Shown one piece after another: positions 1 to 8,429 of a stretch of DNA of 64,000 nt. Each line of letters opens with the position of its first letter. Positions within the stretch are counted from its first letter, which is position 1. Source of the stretch: Nitrospira sp. (GTDB lineage: Bacteria > Nitrospirota > Nitrospiria > Nitrospirales > Nitrospiraceae). The notes under the pieces are model-generated. The model had not been told where the DNA came from, ran no database searches, and was given only the letters and a program-made list of their open reading frames with translations. The stretch lies in assembly GCA_024760525.1 (NCBI GenBank), contig CP060499.1:2480001-2544000 (forward strand), written 5' to 3'. The position numbers and the translations under genes were made by a program.

Positions 1-1117
1 CGGCGACAGCCAGGAACTGGATGGGCATATCGGTCAGCAACGGTCCACTGACAAATCGTGTCACGGCGACGTTCGACACAAATAGGCCGTCTTGAGATGC
101 CGGGCTGGGAAGAAGCCCGCGTCCAGCCGCTATAAAAAGCAGCAGCACGGAAATCGCCAGGGCAAGATAGAGCGGCAGGATCAACGTGTCGGACTGCCAT
201 CTGAGGAGATAGGCCACCCCAAGCATGCTGGCCTGGATCAAGTAGATCACGGTCACAGCCTCATAGTGAGTCAGTCCAGTGCGCAGCAACTTATGGTGGA
301 TATGCGCGCGGTCGCCGACGAATGGAGACCGTCCTTCAGCCAATCGCTGACCGGTCACACCGAGTGTGTCGAGAAACGGCAGCCCCAGTAAAAATAGCGC
401 GAGGCTGGGACTGAATGGCCCACGTGACGAATCGGTCAACAGGACGGCGAGCACACCCATCATGAAACCCAACAGTTGACTGCCGCCGTCACCCATAAAT
501 ATTCGTGCCGGATACGTGTTGTACCGCAAGAAACCCAAGAGCGCCCCGAGAAAGGGAACCGTGAGTGTGAGCACCACCGAGTCGTTCGCGAGTAAGGCCA
601 GATAGGCGATTCCCGACAACGTCAAGAATGATAAGCCGCCGGCCAGTCCGTCCAATCCATCGGTCAGGTTCACCGCATTCGAGACTCCGACAAGAAAGAC
701 AATGGTCACGAGAGCGCCGACCCATGCCGGCACTTCGACGTCAGGCAAGAAGGGAAGCGTCGTAAACCAAATGTCACCGCCGATCACGACCGCCATAGCC
801 GCGAGTATCTGCCCCACCAGTTTGGACCGATAACTCAGGTCGACACGGTCGTCCCAGACTCCGAATGCGACAATAATCACGCATCCGGCCAGAACCGAGA
901 GCGTCGTCGCATCTCTCGCACCCCACCAGGCAATTGACGCGCAGGCCCCGACGGCAAAAGCAAGCCCGCCGACGCGTGGGATCGGGTGCTCGTGGACTTT
1001 GCGTCCTCCCGGTAAATCCATGACCTGAAAGCGTTCTGCCGCCAGCCGTAAAGGCGGAATCAGCGCCATGCACAGAAGCAACCCCGTCATGGAACTGAAG
1101 AACAATTCGTTCATCAT
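1..1117 (-). CDS. Polyprenyl-phosphate sugar-1-phosphate transferase, WecA/MraY family (3' end cut by window)
   Basis: Integral membrane enzyme that transfers a sugar-1-phosphate from a UDP-sugar to undecaprenyl phosphate, starting lipid-linked glycan assembly. The frame is open from an ATG at 1117 (ATGATG doublet) to the window edge. Family signatures are visible: NLTDGLDGL, FMGDGGS and the cytoplasmic His motif RAHIHHK, all between many hydrophobic segments. The N-terminus MMNELFFSSMTGLLL begins directly with a membrane segment. The C-terminus is missing. The gene is the last visible member of the exopolysaccharide cluster and lies 31 bases downstream of the exosortase gene. Whether it uses UDP-GlcNAc (WecA-like) or another sugar cannot be read from the sequence, so no symbol is given. 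Confidence 0.9.
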   Translation of the reverse strand, partial: MMNELFFSSMTGLLLCMALIPPLRLAAERFQVMDLPGGRKVHEHPIPRVGGLAFAVGACASIAWWGARDATTLSVLAGCVIIVAFGVWDDRVDLSYRSKLVGQILAAMAVVIGGDIWFTTLPFLPDVEVPAWVGALVTIVFLVGVSNAVNLTDGLDGLAGGLSFLTLSGIAYLALLANDSVVLTLTVPFLGALLGFLRYNTYPARIFMGDGGSQLLGFMMGVLAVLLTDSSRGPFSPSLALFLLGLPFLDTLGVTGQRLAEGRSPFVGDRAHIHHKLLRTGLTHYEAVTVIYLIQASMLGVAYLLRWQSDTLILPLYLALAISVLLLFIAAGRGLLPSPASQDGLFVSNVAVTRFVSGPLLTDMPIQFLAVA

Positions 1118-1148
1118 AGCTAGGCTCGCATGCCTTGGTCGCCGCCGA

Positions 1149-2744
1149 TCAATCCGGCACGAACCGGTTCAGCTCTTGGCCGATCTCAACCGCAAATGCT
1201 CGAAGACGTTGATCTACCGCCGCCTCGGATTCACCTGGACCCACGAGCGAGGCTAATCTGATGAGGGCTCCATCGGTCCTTTGCCGAAGAAAGGCATCCC
1301 ACAACAAGTACAACTTGACCTGGTACTCGTCCGCGATCTGACGATCGCGCTGTTTAAACCAGTAGAGGACGATCTGCTTCTGATCACCCTTCTGAATCAC
1401 GGCTCGATTAACTATGACCGGCTGCCCTATCGTCTGTGACGACGGCAACTCCGTGCGGGTTAAGGACGCAATCTCCCATCCTCCACCGGGCAAACAACTT
1501 TGAGGCGAATGTGCCGATTGCCCTTTCCGTTGTGACCGATAGTACGCGGCATAAAAATTCATCTGAGGTTCCTTGTCTGAACGGTAATCGGCAAGGACAT
1601 AATCATCGAAGCGAAGGGCATCGATGTATCGCTTTTCCAGAGCGAAACGGGCTCCTCGCCACATACCGATCTGCATCGGGAAGTCGACAAAGGACGCCCG
1701 AGCCGGAGCAACCTCTTCCCGATCTACGAAGGCCGTCGACAGCAGAGTGAATGGCGCAAGCAGAGCGACGCTGCACAGATAGGCTGGCCCCGGAGAAAAT
1801 AAGCGACGGATCGGAGGGGTACGGCTGGGCTGATGGCTTGAATTTTGTTCCTGATCTTTCCAGGTGAGTTGTTCACGAAGAGACCTCTGGGGAATAGCCG
1901 TCCCTATTCGTCCCAGCAGCCTCATCTCGGCAAGCAACAGCCCAAAACTCACCATGAAAATGACCCACCCCTCAAACAGGTGATAAAAGCCCTCGGCAGC
2001 TCCTTGCCCGTAGATCTCGACCAGAATTCCGATCATGCCGATACGAAAACCATTGATGAGAATCGAGATCGGAATTGCGGAAAGAACCAGCACGACTCGC
2101 TTCCACATACTCTCCTTGAACAGGTACGCACAGAGCATCGCCAGAGAAGTCAGCGGCAGTAAGTAGCGAATGCCGCTGCAGGCTTCGACCACTTGGAGTT
2201 GTACCGGTCCCAAGTCAATGACATTGCCTTCGCGAAATGCCATGATCCCGATCAATTGCAGACACCCGACTCCCAGGGACGAAGACCACAACTGAAGCTG
2301 GCTCGATAAACTCGCGTAGAAAAATACGGGCAAGGGAATCGCGGTCAAAAGATACCCAAGGGGAAATCCGATCGCCTTGGCACCGCTCATTCCGATCAGC
2401 GCAATCGCCAACCCGACGATCACCATCCACAAAGAGAGATGGAGGACAACATAGAGCGTGGACAACTCACCAACCACATAGAGAATAAGGCCCACTGCGA
2501 TGACCGCCAGACCCCACCATGAGGACTCTCTCGGCATTTGCAGAAGACGATGTCGGGACTGCCATACTAGGACCCCGCTGATTACAGGTACAAAGATGCC
2601 ATGGCTATAATCATCGCTCCCTAGCCAGTGATTGAACAAATAGATGAGGCTCTCCTCATACATGTAGCCCAACAACGCCGCGCTCAGGACTGAGGTGAAG
2701 AGAACGACCCGCGTACTAGTCATAAGAGAGCGCCACTCAAACAA
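1149..2744 (-). CDS. xrtD: Exosortase fused to EpsI domain (VPLPA-type, XrtD-like)
   Basis: Membrane transpeptidase expected to cleave PEP-CTERM-type sorting signals and transfer the protein to a cell-surface acceptor. The 531-residue protein has about eight transmembrane segments (residues 15-285). The exosortase triad is intact: Cys189 in VVEACSGIR, Arg234 in NGFRIGM and His255 in FYHLFEGW. Residues about 340-531 form an EpsI-type periplasmic domain. Exosortases with a fused EpsI domain and an adjacent VPLPA substrate correspond to the XrtD subtype, and the next gene upstream ends in just such a signal. Met8 is an alternative start. The subtype name rests on this pairing and on remembered family descriptions, not on a search. 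Confidence 0.88.
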   Translation of the reverse strand: MFEWRSLMTSTRVVLFTSVLSAALLGYMYEESLIYLFNHWLGSDDYSHGIFVPVISGVLVWQSRHRLLQMPRESSWWGLAVIAVGLILYVVGELSTLYVVLHLSLWMVIVGLAIALIGMSGAKAIGFPLGYLLTAIPLPVFFYASLSSQLQLWSSSLGVGCLQLIGIMAFREGNVIDLGPVQLQVVEACSGIRYLLPLTSLAMLCAYLFKESMWKRVVLVLSAIPISILINGFRIGMIGILVEIYGQGAAEGFYHLFEGWVIFMVSFGLLLAEMRLLGRIGTAIPQRSLREQLTWKDQEQNSSHQPSRTPPIRRLFSPGPAYLCSVALLAPFTLLSTAFVDREEVAPARASFVDFPMQIGMWRGARFALEKRYIDALRFDDYVLADYRSDKEPQMNFYAAYYRSQRKGQSAHSPQSCLPGGGWEIASLTRTELPSSQTIGQPVIVNRAVIQKGDQKQIVLYWFKQRDRQIADEYQVKLYLLWDAFLRQRTDGALIRLASLVGPGESEAAVDQRLRAFAVEIGQELNRFVPD

Positions 2745-2846
2745 TGATTGGGAATGAGCCGAGCGAGCAACGTTTAGCCGGAAGCGGGGGGCGCAACCTT
2801 CGATCTACGGCGATTGCTACCTATCGATCCATTCAAGAGAAAGAAC

Positions 2847-2877
2847 GGGCTTGATACCTTCTTGAGGTATCAAGCCC
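2847..2877 (-). terminator. Hairpin terminator after the VPLPA-CTERM gene
   Basis: A perfect 12-bp stem (GGGCTTGATACC pairing with GGTATCAAGCCC) closes a 7-base loop. On the minus strand it is followed by GTTCTTTCTCTT, a pyrimidine-rich tract. It lies 24 bases after the stop codon of the VPLPA-CTERM gene and upstream of the exosortase gene, so it should end most transcripts of the abundant substrate before the sorting enzyme. Confidence 0.75.
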
Positions 2878-2900
2878 TCGCTTTCACAACACCGTAGTGC

Positions 2901-3578
2901 TTATGCCTGGGATCTGCGGAGATTTCGCAAACCTCCCGCACCCAAACCAACCAATGAGACCAGACCCGCACCGAACAGCAGCACGGCAGCCGGCAACGGC
3001 ACGGCCGTCAAGCTCGTGATCGATCCGAGAAACACGGCAGGATTGCCGTCGAGGTCCTCGAAAAAGAGCCGCCATCTCGCCGCAGTCAGACCAGGTAGAC
3101 TACCTACCGAGCCAAAACTTGGCGGATTTTGGAGGTCCGTGCTATTAAATAATCCTCCCCCCTTGCTGTCTAGGCGAAGATCAAAGCTGAACGGTGAAAA
3201 GCCGCCAAACTCGGAGCCGCTCACAGCGGACACTAACTCCCAACGGTTGCCCGTCCCGCCACTCATAGAGACGTTCTGCGAAATCGTCACAGCGTTGGCA
3301 CCTGGAGCTAACGACGTCGTGTACCCAAAAAACCCTCCGAAATTGAGCGTAAAACCTGTTACTGCGCCATTATAGGCACCGTTATTCCCAGCCGTCGCAT
3401 TGTCAAATTGAAATGAGCCGGTTACCGGGACCATGATCGGAGAAATACCGTCGATATTCCCCGTGAACGAATAGTTCACCAGAGCGGCATGTGCACCGCT
3501 GATGGGAACCACGAATGAACACAGCGCAATCGCCGGCAGCAGCACTTTCTTCAGAAACCATCGCTTCATCATCGGCAT
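2901..3578 (-). CDS. VPLPA-CTERM sorting-domain protein (secreted)
   Basis: Secreted protein with a C-terminal exosortase sorting signal. The start at 3578 (MPMMKRWFLKK) is chosen because AGGAG lies 7 bases upstream and because it gives a normal signal peptide (KKVLLPAIALCSFVVPISGAHA, with AHA as the likely cleavage site). The 225-residue product has a Gly/Asn/Ser-rich, beta-rich middle. It ends in VPLPA from about residue 193, then a hydrophobic segment (AVLLFGAGLVSLVGLGAG) and a basic tail (RNLRRSQA): the classic tripartite PEP-CTERM/VPLPA layout. It is flanked by its terminator and by the matching exosortase, and a region of about 284 bases upstream suggests its own promoter. The function of the mature part is unknown; family members are often biofilm-matrix or cell-envelope proteins. 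Confidence 0.9.
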   Translation of the reverse strand: MPMMKRWFLKKVLLPAIALCSFVVPISGAHAALVNYSFTGNIDGISPIMVPVTGSFQFDNATAGNNGAYNGAVTGFTLNFGGFFGYTTSLAPGANAVTISQNVSMSGGTGNRWELVSAVSGSEFGGFSPFSFDLRLDSKGGGLFNSTDLQNPPSFGSVGSLPGLTAARWRLFFEDLDGNPAVFLGSITSLTAVPLPAAVLLFGAGLVSLVGLGAGGLRNLRRSQA

Positions 3579-3862
3579 AACACTACTCCTGCTAGAGGTT
3601 GGTACATTAGGGACACGTATGAATGGCGTATTGCTGAGCAAATCCTGGGCCATCAGTCACACATTCTATCTAGCTGAAAACTTGGCAAGACCAAAGACAT
3701 TTCACAAAACATGCGTGTGCAGATTCCTGCGGAGGTGTTCAATTATGTATGGGACGGTGCAAACGCAAATGCCTGCGGGCAGTAGTACATCACATATCAG
3801 TGTTTCAGAGAGGCCGCCCAGTACCGGAGTAACAGTTCATGCGATGAAGACTGTTCCTCTTT

Positions 3863-4729
3863 TTAGGCAGCTTTTTCATTCTGATAGGTATTTTTTTCTT
3901 GTACAGCCTGATTACCAGATACTTCTTTGCCATGACTGGCGAAGACATGTTGACGAAGCACTAGCCATATAAATTTTGGAGCAGACACAAAGTTTCGCCG
4001 CCACATCCGGCGAGGTTCGAGGATAAAGCGGTATGCCCACTCAAGGCCGATGTCACAGATCCATTTCGGAGCTCGCGAGTATGTTCCAGCGTAAAAGTCG
4101 AAGACCGCCCCGATCGAGCCGATCACGGGAACGTTGAGCTGCCTTCGATTGGCCTCCACCCATTTCTCCTGCTTCGGGGCAGTCATTCCAACCCAAAGGA
4201 CATCCGGCTTTGCATCGTTGATCACTTTCACCATCCGTAGGTTTTCAACCTCACTCCATGTTCCGAACGGTGGAGACAAGGCACCACAGAGTGTCAAAGA
4301 TGGGAAATCGTCAGCAAAACGTTTTGCCATAAGATCCAATACGCGCTGCGACGATCCAAAGAAGAAGACTCGTCCGCCAACGCGCTTCTGAAGTGCGTTC
4401 AAGACACCCTGAAAATAATCTGTTCCCGTAATCCGAGGACCAACAGAGACGCCAACAATGCGTGCCATCACTGATGCACCAATACCATCAGCCACAACTA
4501 GGCTCGCGTTTTGTAAAGCCGTCTGAAACTCGGAATCCTGTTGAGCAACTACCAACGAATGAGGATTGGCACAGGCAAACACTACCTGAGAGGTTCTGCT
4601 GTTCACGGCACTAATGGAGTCTTGAACGATGTCCAAGAGGGGCCTTCGGTCGATTGGGATTTCAAGAAGGATTCCCGTACTATGATCCTTTGCACCTATG
4701 TCTTTTTTCACATACACGGAAGCTCTCAT
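3863..4729 (-). CDS. WecG/TagA/CpsF family glycosyltransferase (GT26)
   Basis: Transfers a sugar, often N-acetylmannosamine or its uronic acid, to a lipid-linked saccharide during exopolysaccharide or teichoic-acid-like assembly. The 288-residue protein shows family hallmarks: ACANPHSL near residue 53, the DGIG motif at 81-84, TGTDYF at 101-106, PKQEKW at 185-190 and the C-terminal EWAYR...EPRRMWRR block at 230-245. It overlaps the upstream GT4 gene by 4 bases (ATGA), which indicates translational coupling. The last 30 residues are polar and poorly conserved-looking. The sugar specificity is not readable. Confidence 0.9.
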   Translation of the reverse strand: MRASVYVKKDIGAKDHSTGILLEIPIDRRPLLDIVQDSISAVNSRTSQVVFACANPHSLVVAQQDSEFQTALQNASLVVADGIGASVMARIVGVSVGPRITGTDYFQGVLNALQKRVGGRVFFFGSSQRVLDLMAKRFADDFPSLTLCGALSPPFGTWSEVENLRMVKVINDAKPDVLWVGMTAPKQEKWVEANRRQLNVPVIGSIGAVFDFYAGTYSRAPKWICDIGLEWAYRFILEPRRMWRRNFVSAPKFIWLVLRQHVFASHGKEVSGNQAVQEKNTYQNEKAA

Positions 4730-5895
4730 GCCGCCCCTTCTTTCTCCGACAAGACAAAGACGTCGATCATGCGCTGGATGTGCCGCTCCTTGGTGTACAT
4801 AGCCTCATACCGTCGACGAGCTTGTGCTCCCATTAATTTCATCTGCCCGGGATGATCCAGTAGCCAAACAATGCGCTCTGCCAACTGAGAGACATCACCA
4901 ATTGGAACTTCCAGACCGGCCACTCCATCCAGGACCGTATCTCGCAAACAGCCTCGATCAGTAAAAATAATGGGTATACCGGCTGCCATCGCTTCAATCA
5001 CGACCAACGGTTGACCTTCCTGCTGAACTCCAGGAAAAACGAAAACATCGGAGGAGTCAAACAAAGCTCTTTTTTCTGCACCCCCGACCTGCCCGCTGAA
5101 CGACACGTGTGCTTCAAGTTTGTGTTGACGAATGAATTCCTCTGCCCACCGCTTGTCCTCTGCGTGTGACCAGGGTCCTGCGAACACGAACTCGACATTC
5201 CTTCGACGATGAACGACCATAGGGACTGCCTGGAGAAGCACGAGGGCGCCCTTGAGGTGGCTCAAGGTGCTGAGATGAAGAATGCGGAATCGTGATTGTG
5301 ACCGAGGACTGTGCCCTCGAACATTGGCGTCTGGCCAATCAATCCCGTTTGGCACAACGGTAATCCGCTCCGCATCAATAAGCCCTTCAAATTCCCGTTT
5401 CAAAGACTCTCCGAGAACGACAGCTCTGGTCGCGCGTCTGAGCACGATCTTCACATATACCTTCATGAACCACGAGCGCCCTCGAAACCACTCGCGAAAA
5501 TTGCCTCCGTGCAGATGAAGGACGATACGACTCCCTCGGACGTAAGCCGGCCAGATCAGGAAACTGTCCCGTAAGAAGCCAATTGTCGACTGAGAGAGCA
5601 CAAGGTAACTTATGCTTGGACACGCACGGATCAGCATGCCGACCAGTTTCAGCCATTGTCGAATAAAGAGGATAATGTCATGCCAATCCGGATTATTGAC
5701 GTGTTGAATGCCACGCCGGTCGGCGAGATCTAAATGCTCAACACGAAACTTCTGCGAAAGCGAAGAACTCAATAACGTTTGAATCGCGACGGCCACTCCA
5801 TGAAATGGTGGCGGTGTTGGACCGATAATGAAGAGTTTACCCTCAACCTCGATATCTGCCGCCCTTCCCACAGCAGATTGTTCATTCACTTCCAT
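4726..5895 (-). CDS. Glycosyltransferase family 4
   Basis: GT-B fold retaining glycosyltransferase for exopolysaccharide assembly. An N-terminal acceptor-binding domain begins at LFIIGPTPPPFHGV, where a Pro/Gly-rich loop is usual. The C-terminal Rossmann domain carries RFRILHLSTLSHLKG and the donor-sugar site EGQPLVVIEAMAAGIPII with the conserved Glu. The start at 5895 (MEVNEQ) is preferred because AGGTAGG lies 9 bases upstream; an earlier ATG at 5925 would overlap the methyltransferase gene by 20 bases. It is coupled to the WecG-like gene by an ATGA overlap. Confidence 0.88.
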   Translation of the reverse strand: MEVNEQSAVGRAADIEVEGKLFIIGPTPPPFHGVAVAIQTLLSSSLSQKFRVEHLDLADRRGIQHVNNPDWHDIILFIRQWLKLVGMLIRACPSISYLVLSQSTIGFLRDSFLIWPAYVRGSRIVLHLHGGNFREWFRGRSWFMKVYVKIVLRRATRAVVLGESLKREFEGLIDAERITVVPNGIDWPDANVRGHSPRSQSRFRILHLSTLSHLKGALVLLQAVPMVVHRRRNVEFVFAGPWSHAEDKRWAEEFIRQHKLEAHVSFSGQVGGAEKRALFDSSDVFVFPGVQQEGQPLVVIEAMAAGIPIIFTDRGCLRDTVLDGVAGLEVPIGDVSQLAERIVWLLDHPGQMKLMGAQARRRYEAMYTKERHIQRMIDVFVLSEKEGAA

Positions 5896-5905
5896 CTCGC
5901 CGCAC

Positions 5906-6766
5906 CTACCTGTCCTGGCCATCATGCTCCATGGACTTCTTCAGCACATAGGCAGCAACAGTCGGCGTCAACTTTTGGGGAAACGTGACAGGATGATATC
6001 GATAATTCCAAGCGAACATACTTGCCAGACGCTGATCGATTAGAACCGTCACAGATGAATTGTAGCAGTGCGTTCCTAGCATTCCTCCGATTCGTGCGAT
6101 CGGAGGAAAGCCACAGAGCGTTTCCCTCTCGATGTGAAAACCGGCCTCCCAAATCAATGTTCGGAAAATCGGGAGCGGTATTCCACGTTCACGCTTGGTT
6201 AGCCCTCGCCGAGGCTGTCGCCAATCTCCCATGGAAATAATTGGCTCTCGAATTAGAGCAAACCCGCCCGGCTTGAGACACCTATGCAGCTCTCGCAATA
6301 CAGCACCGACATTGGGAATGTGATGGAGACATCCAAAACAAGTAGCCAAGTCAAAAGTTTCATTCTTAAACGGCATAATTCCGGACGCCTCTGGTTTTGC
6401 GTATTGGATCGGTACGCTGTCTAAGCTTCTTGTTGTGAATGCTCCAGACGGCTCCAAGATTGTGATAGTCCTGATATTCGACAGGAACGGTCTCAGCTCT
6501 TCACCATAGGCTCCCCCTATGGATAGAGTGTGGCCAGATAATCTCTGAGGAAGGTACCGAAACCCATGCAGTACATTTAACCTGTGATATTCATAACAAT
6601 AGGAAGCCTGGTTCTTTGCTCCAAGGTCGGCAAATCCTTCCCTTTCGTCTTCGAACCACGCTTGGATCGCATCCTCTGAGAAATCCTCTCCATACAGTCT
6701 CCGCCCCGACAGACAGTCACTAACGTATGTCGCATCCATCGCCCCTATTTCACTCGTCATAGACAT
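5906..6766 (-). CDS. SAM-dependent methyltransferase (class I)
   Basis: Likely methylates a sugar or lipid-linked intermediate of the exopolysaccharide. The SAM-binding region reads TLSIGGAYGEELRPF (glycine-rich motif I), then TITILEPSGA, PFKNETFDLATCFG and CLHHIPN, followed by LKPGGFALIREP, as in Methyltransf_11 proteins. The start at 6766 is chosen because AAGGAGG sits 9 bases upstream; it overlaps the flippase gene by 10 bases. The acceptor is unknown. Confidence 0.85.
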   Translation of the reverse strand: MSMTSEIGAMDATYVSDCLSGRRLYGEDFSEDAIQAWFEDEREGFADLGAKNQASYCYEYHRLNVLHGFRYLPQRLSGHTLSIGGAYGEELRPFLSNIRTITILEPSGAFTTRSLDSVPIQYAKPEASGIMPFKNETFDLATCFGCLHHIPNVGAVLRELHRCLKPGGFALIREPIISMGDWRQPRRGLTKRERGIPLPIFRTLIWEAGFHIERETLCGFPPIARIGGMLGTHCYNSSVTVLIDQRLASMFAWNYRYHPVTFPQKLTPTVAAYVLKKSMEHDGQDR

Positions 6767-8316
6767 GACCGCGGACCTCCTTGACGGCACACCGCCGTTT
6801 TCAGGTGGATCAATATGTCCCGATCTTCCTTCTGTAAACCCAATAGAGTGGTTATGAATAAATAGAAGCCTACGGCTGCAGCAGCCAATATCCACCAGCT
6901 GAGAGTCAAGCCAGAGAATCTCATGACAAAGACAAGGCCGAACGTGATTGCTGCCGCAAGGACTGGTTTCCAGATCTCTCGTTCAATAACCCTCACTTTG
7001 AGTAGCAGGGAACATTCCAAAAGACGGACCATGCTAACGAGAGCTAATGCGAAGGCCGTACCCGCAGCTGCACCAGTAATTCCATAAATGGGGACCAGCA
7101 GTACATTTAGCCCAATCTGAACCACCCCGAGCCAAACACTGTTCCACATCACCACTCTTGAATATCCAGCCAAAACCAGTGCAGTGTTGGATGAGCCACT
7201 GGCCGCGTTGATCACCTGGCTCATTGCCAACAAGACCAAGCAGTAGGACGCTTCGTGAAATCGATTGCCAAACATCGATAGCACTTCTGCAGGAAATAGC
7301 ACAAACACCAGAAATACTGGCAACGCAATAGTGACGGACCATCGGAGAACGGTTTGTAAGAGTGGCTCAAGCTCGGACTTGTTATCGCCGGAAATGGCTT
7401 TGGAGATAAGAGGACTCGCGACGGAATCTAGACAGCCGAGGATCAACGCAATAATGGATGCCGTTTGCAAAGCAGCGCCATAAAACCCTATCTGCTCTGG
7501 TTGCAACCAATAGCCGATCATGAAAATATCTGATCGATTTGCGAGGCTGGCGATAAGCAACGACGCGAGTAGCGGGGCAGCAAACCGCAAGACCTTTTCG
7601 CAGAACTGTCTGTGCTGAAAAGAGGGACAATCTGAGGACATATAGCGGCCAAGCGGAATGCACGCCAACACGACCGTGAAACACAGCGCGATTCCGAAAG
7701 CAACAAGCGCACCGAATATGTTCCATCCTATCCAGACGAAAACCACAGTTAGTACAAACTTGACAACTGGTTCACATCCATACTTCACGAAGGATCGCCA
7801 TCGATTGTCTTGAAGCGCCTGCAGAGTAGATAGCAGCACCGTGGAAACGGAAAACAGTGGTATTGCAAAGGAGAAGGCGACCAAGACCGGTGTGAGTTCT
7901 GGCTTACCGAAGATCTTCGCTGAAAGGGTTGGCGATAGTCCTAGAAGTCCCAGTCCTACCAAGCATCCGATGATGAGTGAGATTCCGGCGATATGCTTGG
8001 CCATCGTGCCAACCAGATCGGTACCGGTGCCGTCATTCACCGCCGGAATGAACCGCAGAATGGCTCGGTCTAGTCCGGCGACTGATACCACCGAAAGCAC
8101 ATTGAACACGGCAAGACCTAGCGTATACAGGCCGAATGTCTCTGCATTGAGCATGTGCGCAAGACTGATACTGTAGACATAGTTGAGGCCGAGCCCAAAG
8201 AACATGCTCATGAATATCAAGAGGCTTCCACGAGCCACTCTCACCATTAACGGAGAATCGCTGTCTGCCTTCATAGGAACCGTCTGCAGTATCAATGAAG
8301 AGGACGACACTTCCAT
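6757..8316 (-). CDS. Polysaccharide flippase (Wzx/MATE-like)
   Basis: Inner-membrane transporter predicted to flip undecaprenyl-linked repeat units to the periplasmic side. The 519-residue protein has about fourteen hydrophobic segments and the N-terminal family pattern GSLLIFMSMFFGLGLNYVYS, with LFGLYTLGLAVFN-like spacing (residues 82-95 region reads FGLYTLGLAVFNVLS). It sits between the ligase/polymerase-like gene and the methyltransferase, in the usual Wzx/Wzy arrangement. Met15 (8274) is an alternative start; neither has a strong ribosome site. Confidence 0.9.
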   Translation of the reverse strand: MEVSSSSLILQTVPMKADSDSPLMVRVARGSLLIFMSMFFGLGLNYVYSISLAHMLNAETFGLYTLGLAVFNVLSVVSVAGLDRAILRFIPAVNDGTGTDLVGTMAKHIAGISLIIGCLVGLGLLGLSPTLSAKIFGKPELTPVLVAFSFAIPLFSVSTVLLSTLQALQDNRWRSFVKYGCEPVVKFVLTVVFVWIGWNIFGALVAFGIALCFTVVLACIPLGRYMSSDCPSFQHRQFCEKVLRFAAPLLASLLIASLANRSDIFMIGYWLQPEQIGFYGAALQTASIIALILGCLDSVASPLISKAISGDNKSELEPLLQTVLRWSVTIALPVFLVFVLFPAEVLSMFGNRFHEASYCLVLLAMSQVINAASGSSNTALVLAGYSRVVMWNSVWLGVVQIGLNVLLVPIYGITGAAAGTAFALALVSMVRLLECSLLLKVRVIEREIWKPVLAAAITFGLVFVMRFSGLTLSWWILAAAAVGFYLFITTLLGLQKEDRDILIHLKTAVCRQGGPRSCL

Positions 8317-8429
8317 TTAGCGGTTCGGTGCTCCGGGTGATTCCAGGAAACTCTCGCATCGCGTAGGCCGTAGCCAGGCCATCACCAATACCCTCGCTGG
8401 GCGAACCCCAAAGCAATCTTTTGTAGCCA

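Noticed and set aside
3758..3773. Sigma-54-like element upstream of the VPLPA-CTERM gene (GGCAT...TTGCA, minus strand)
   Set aside because: The GG-to-GC spacing is 11 bases instead of the required 10.
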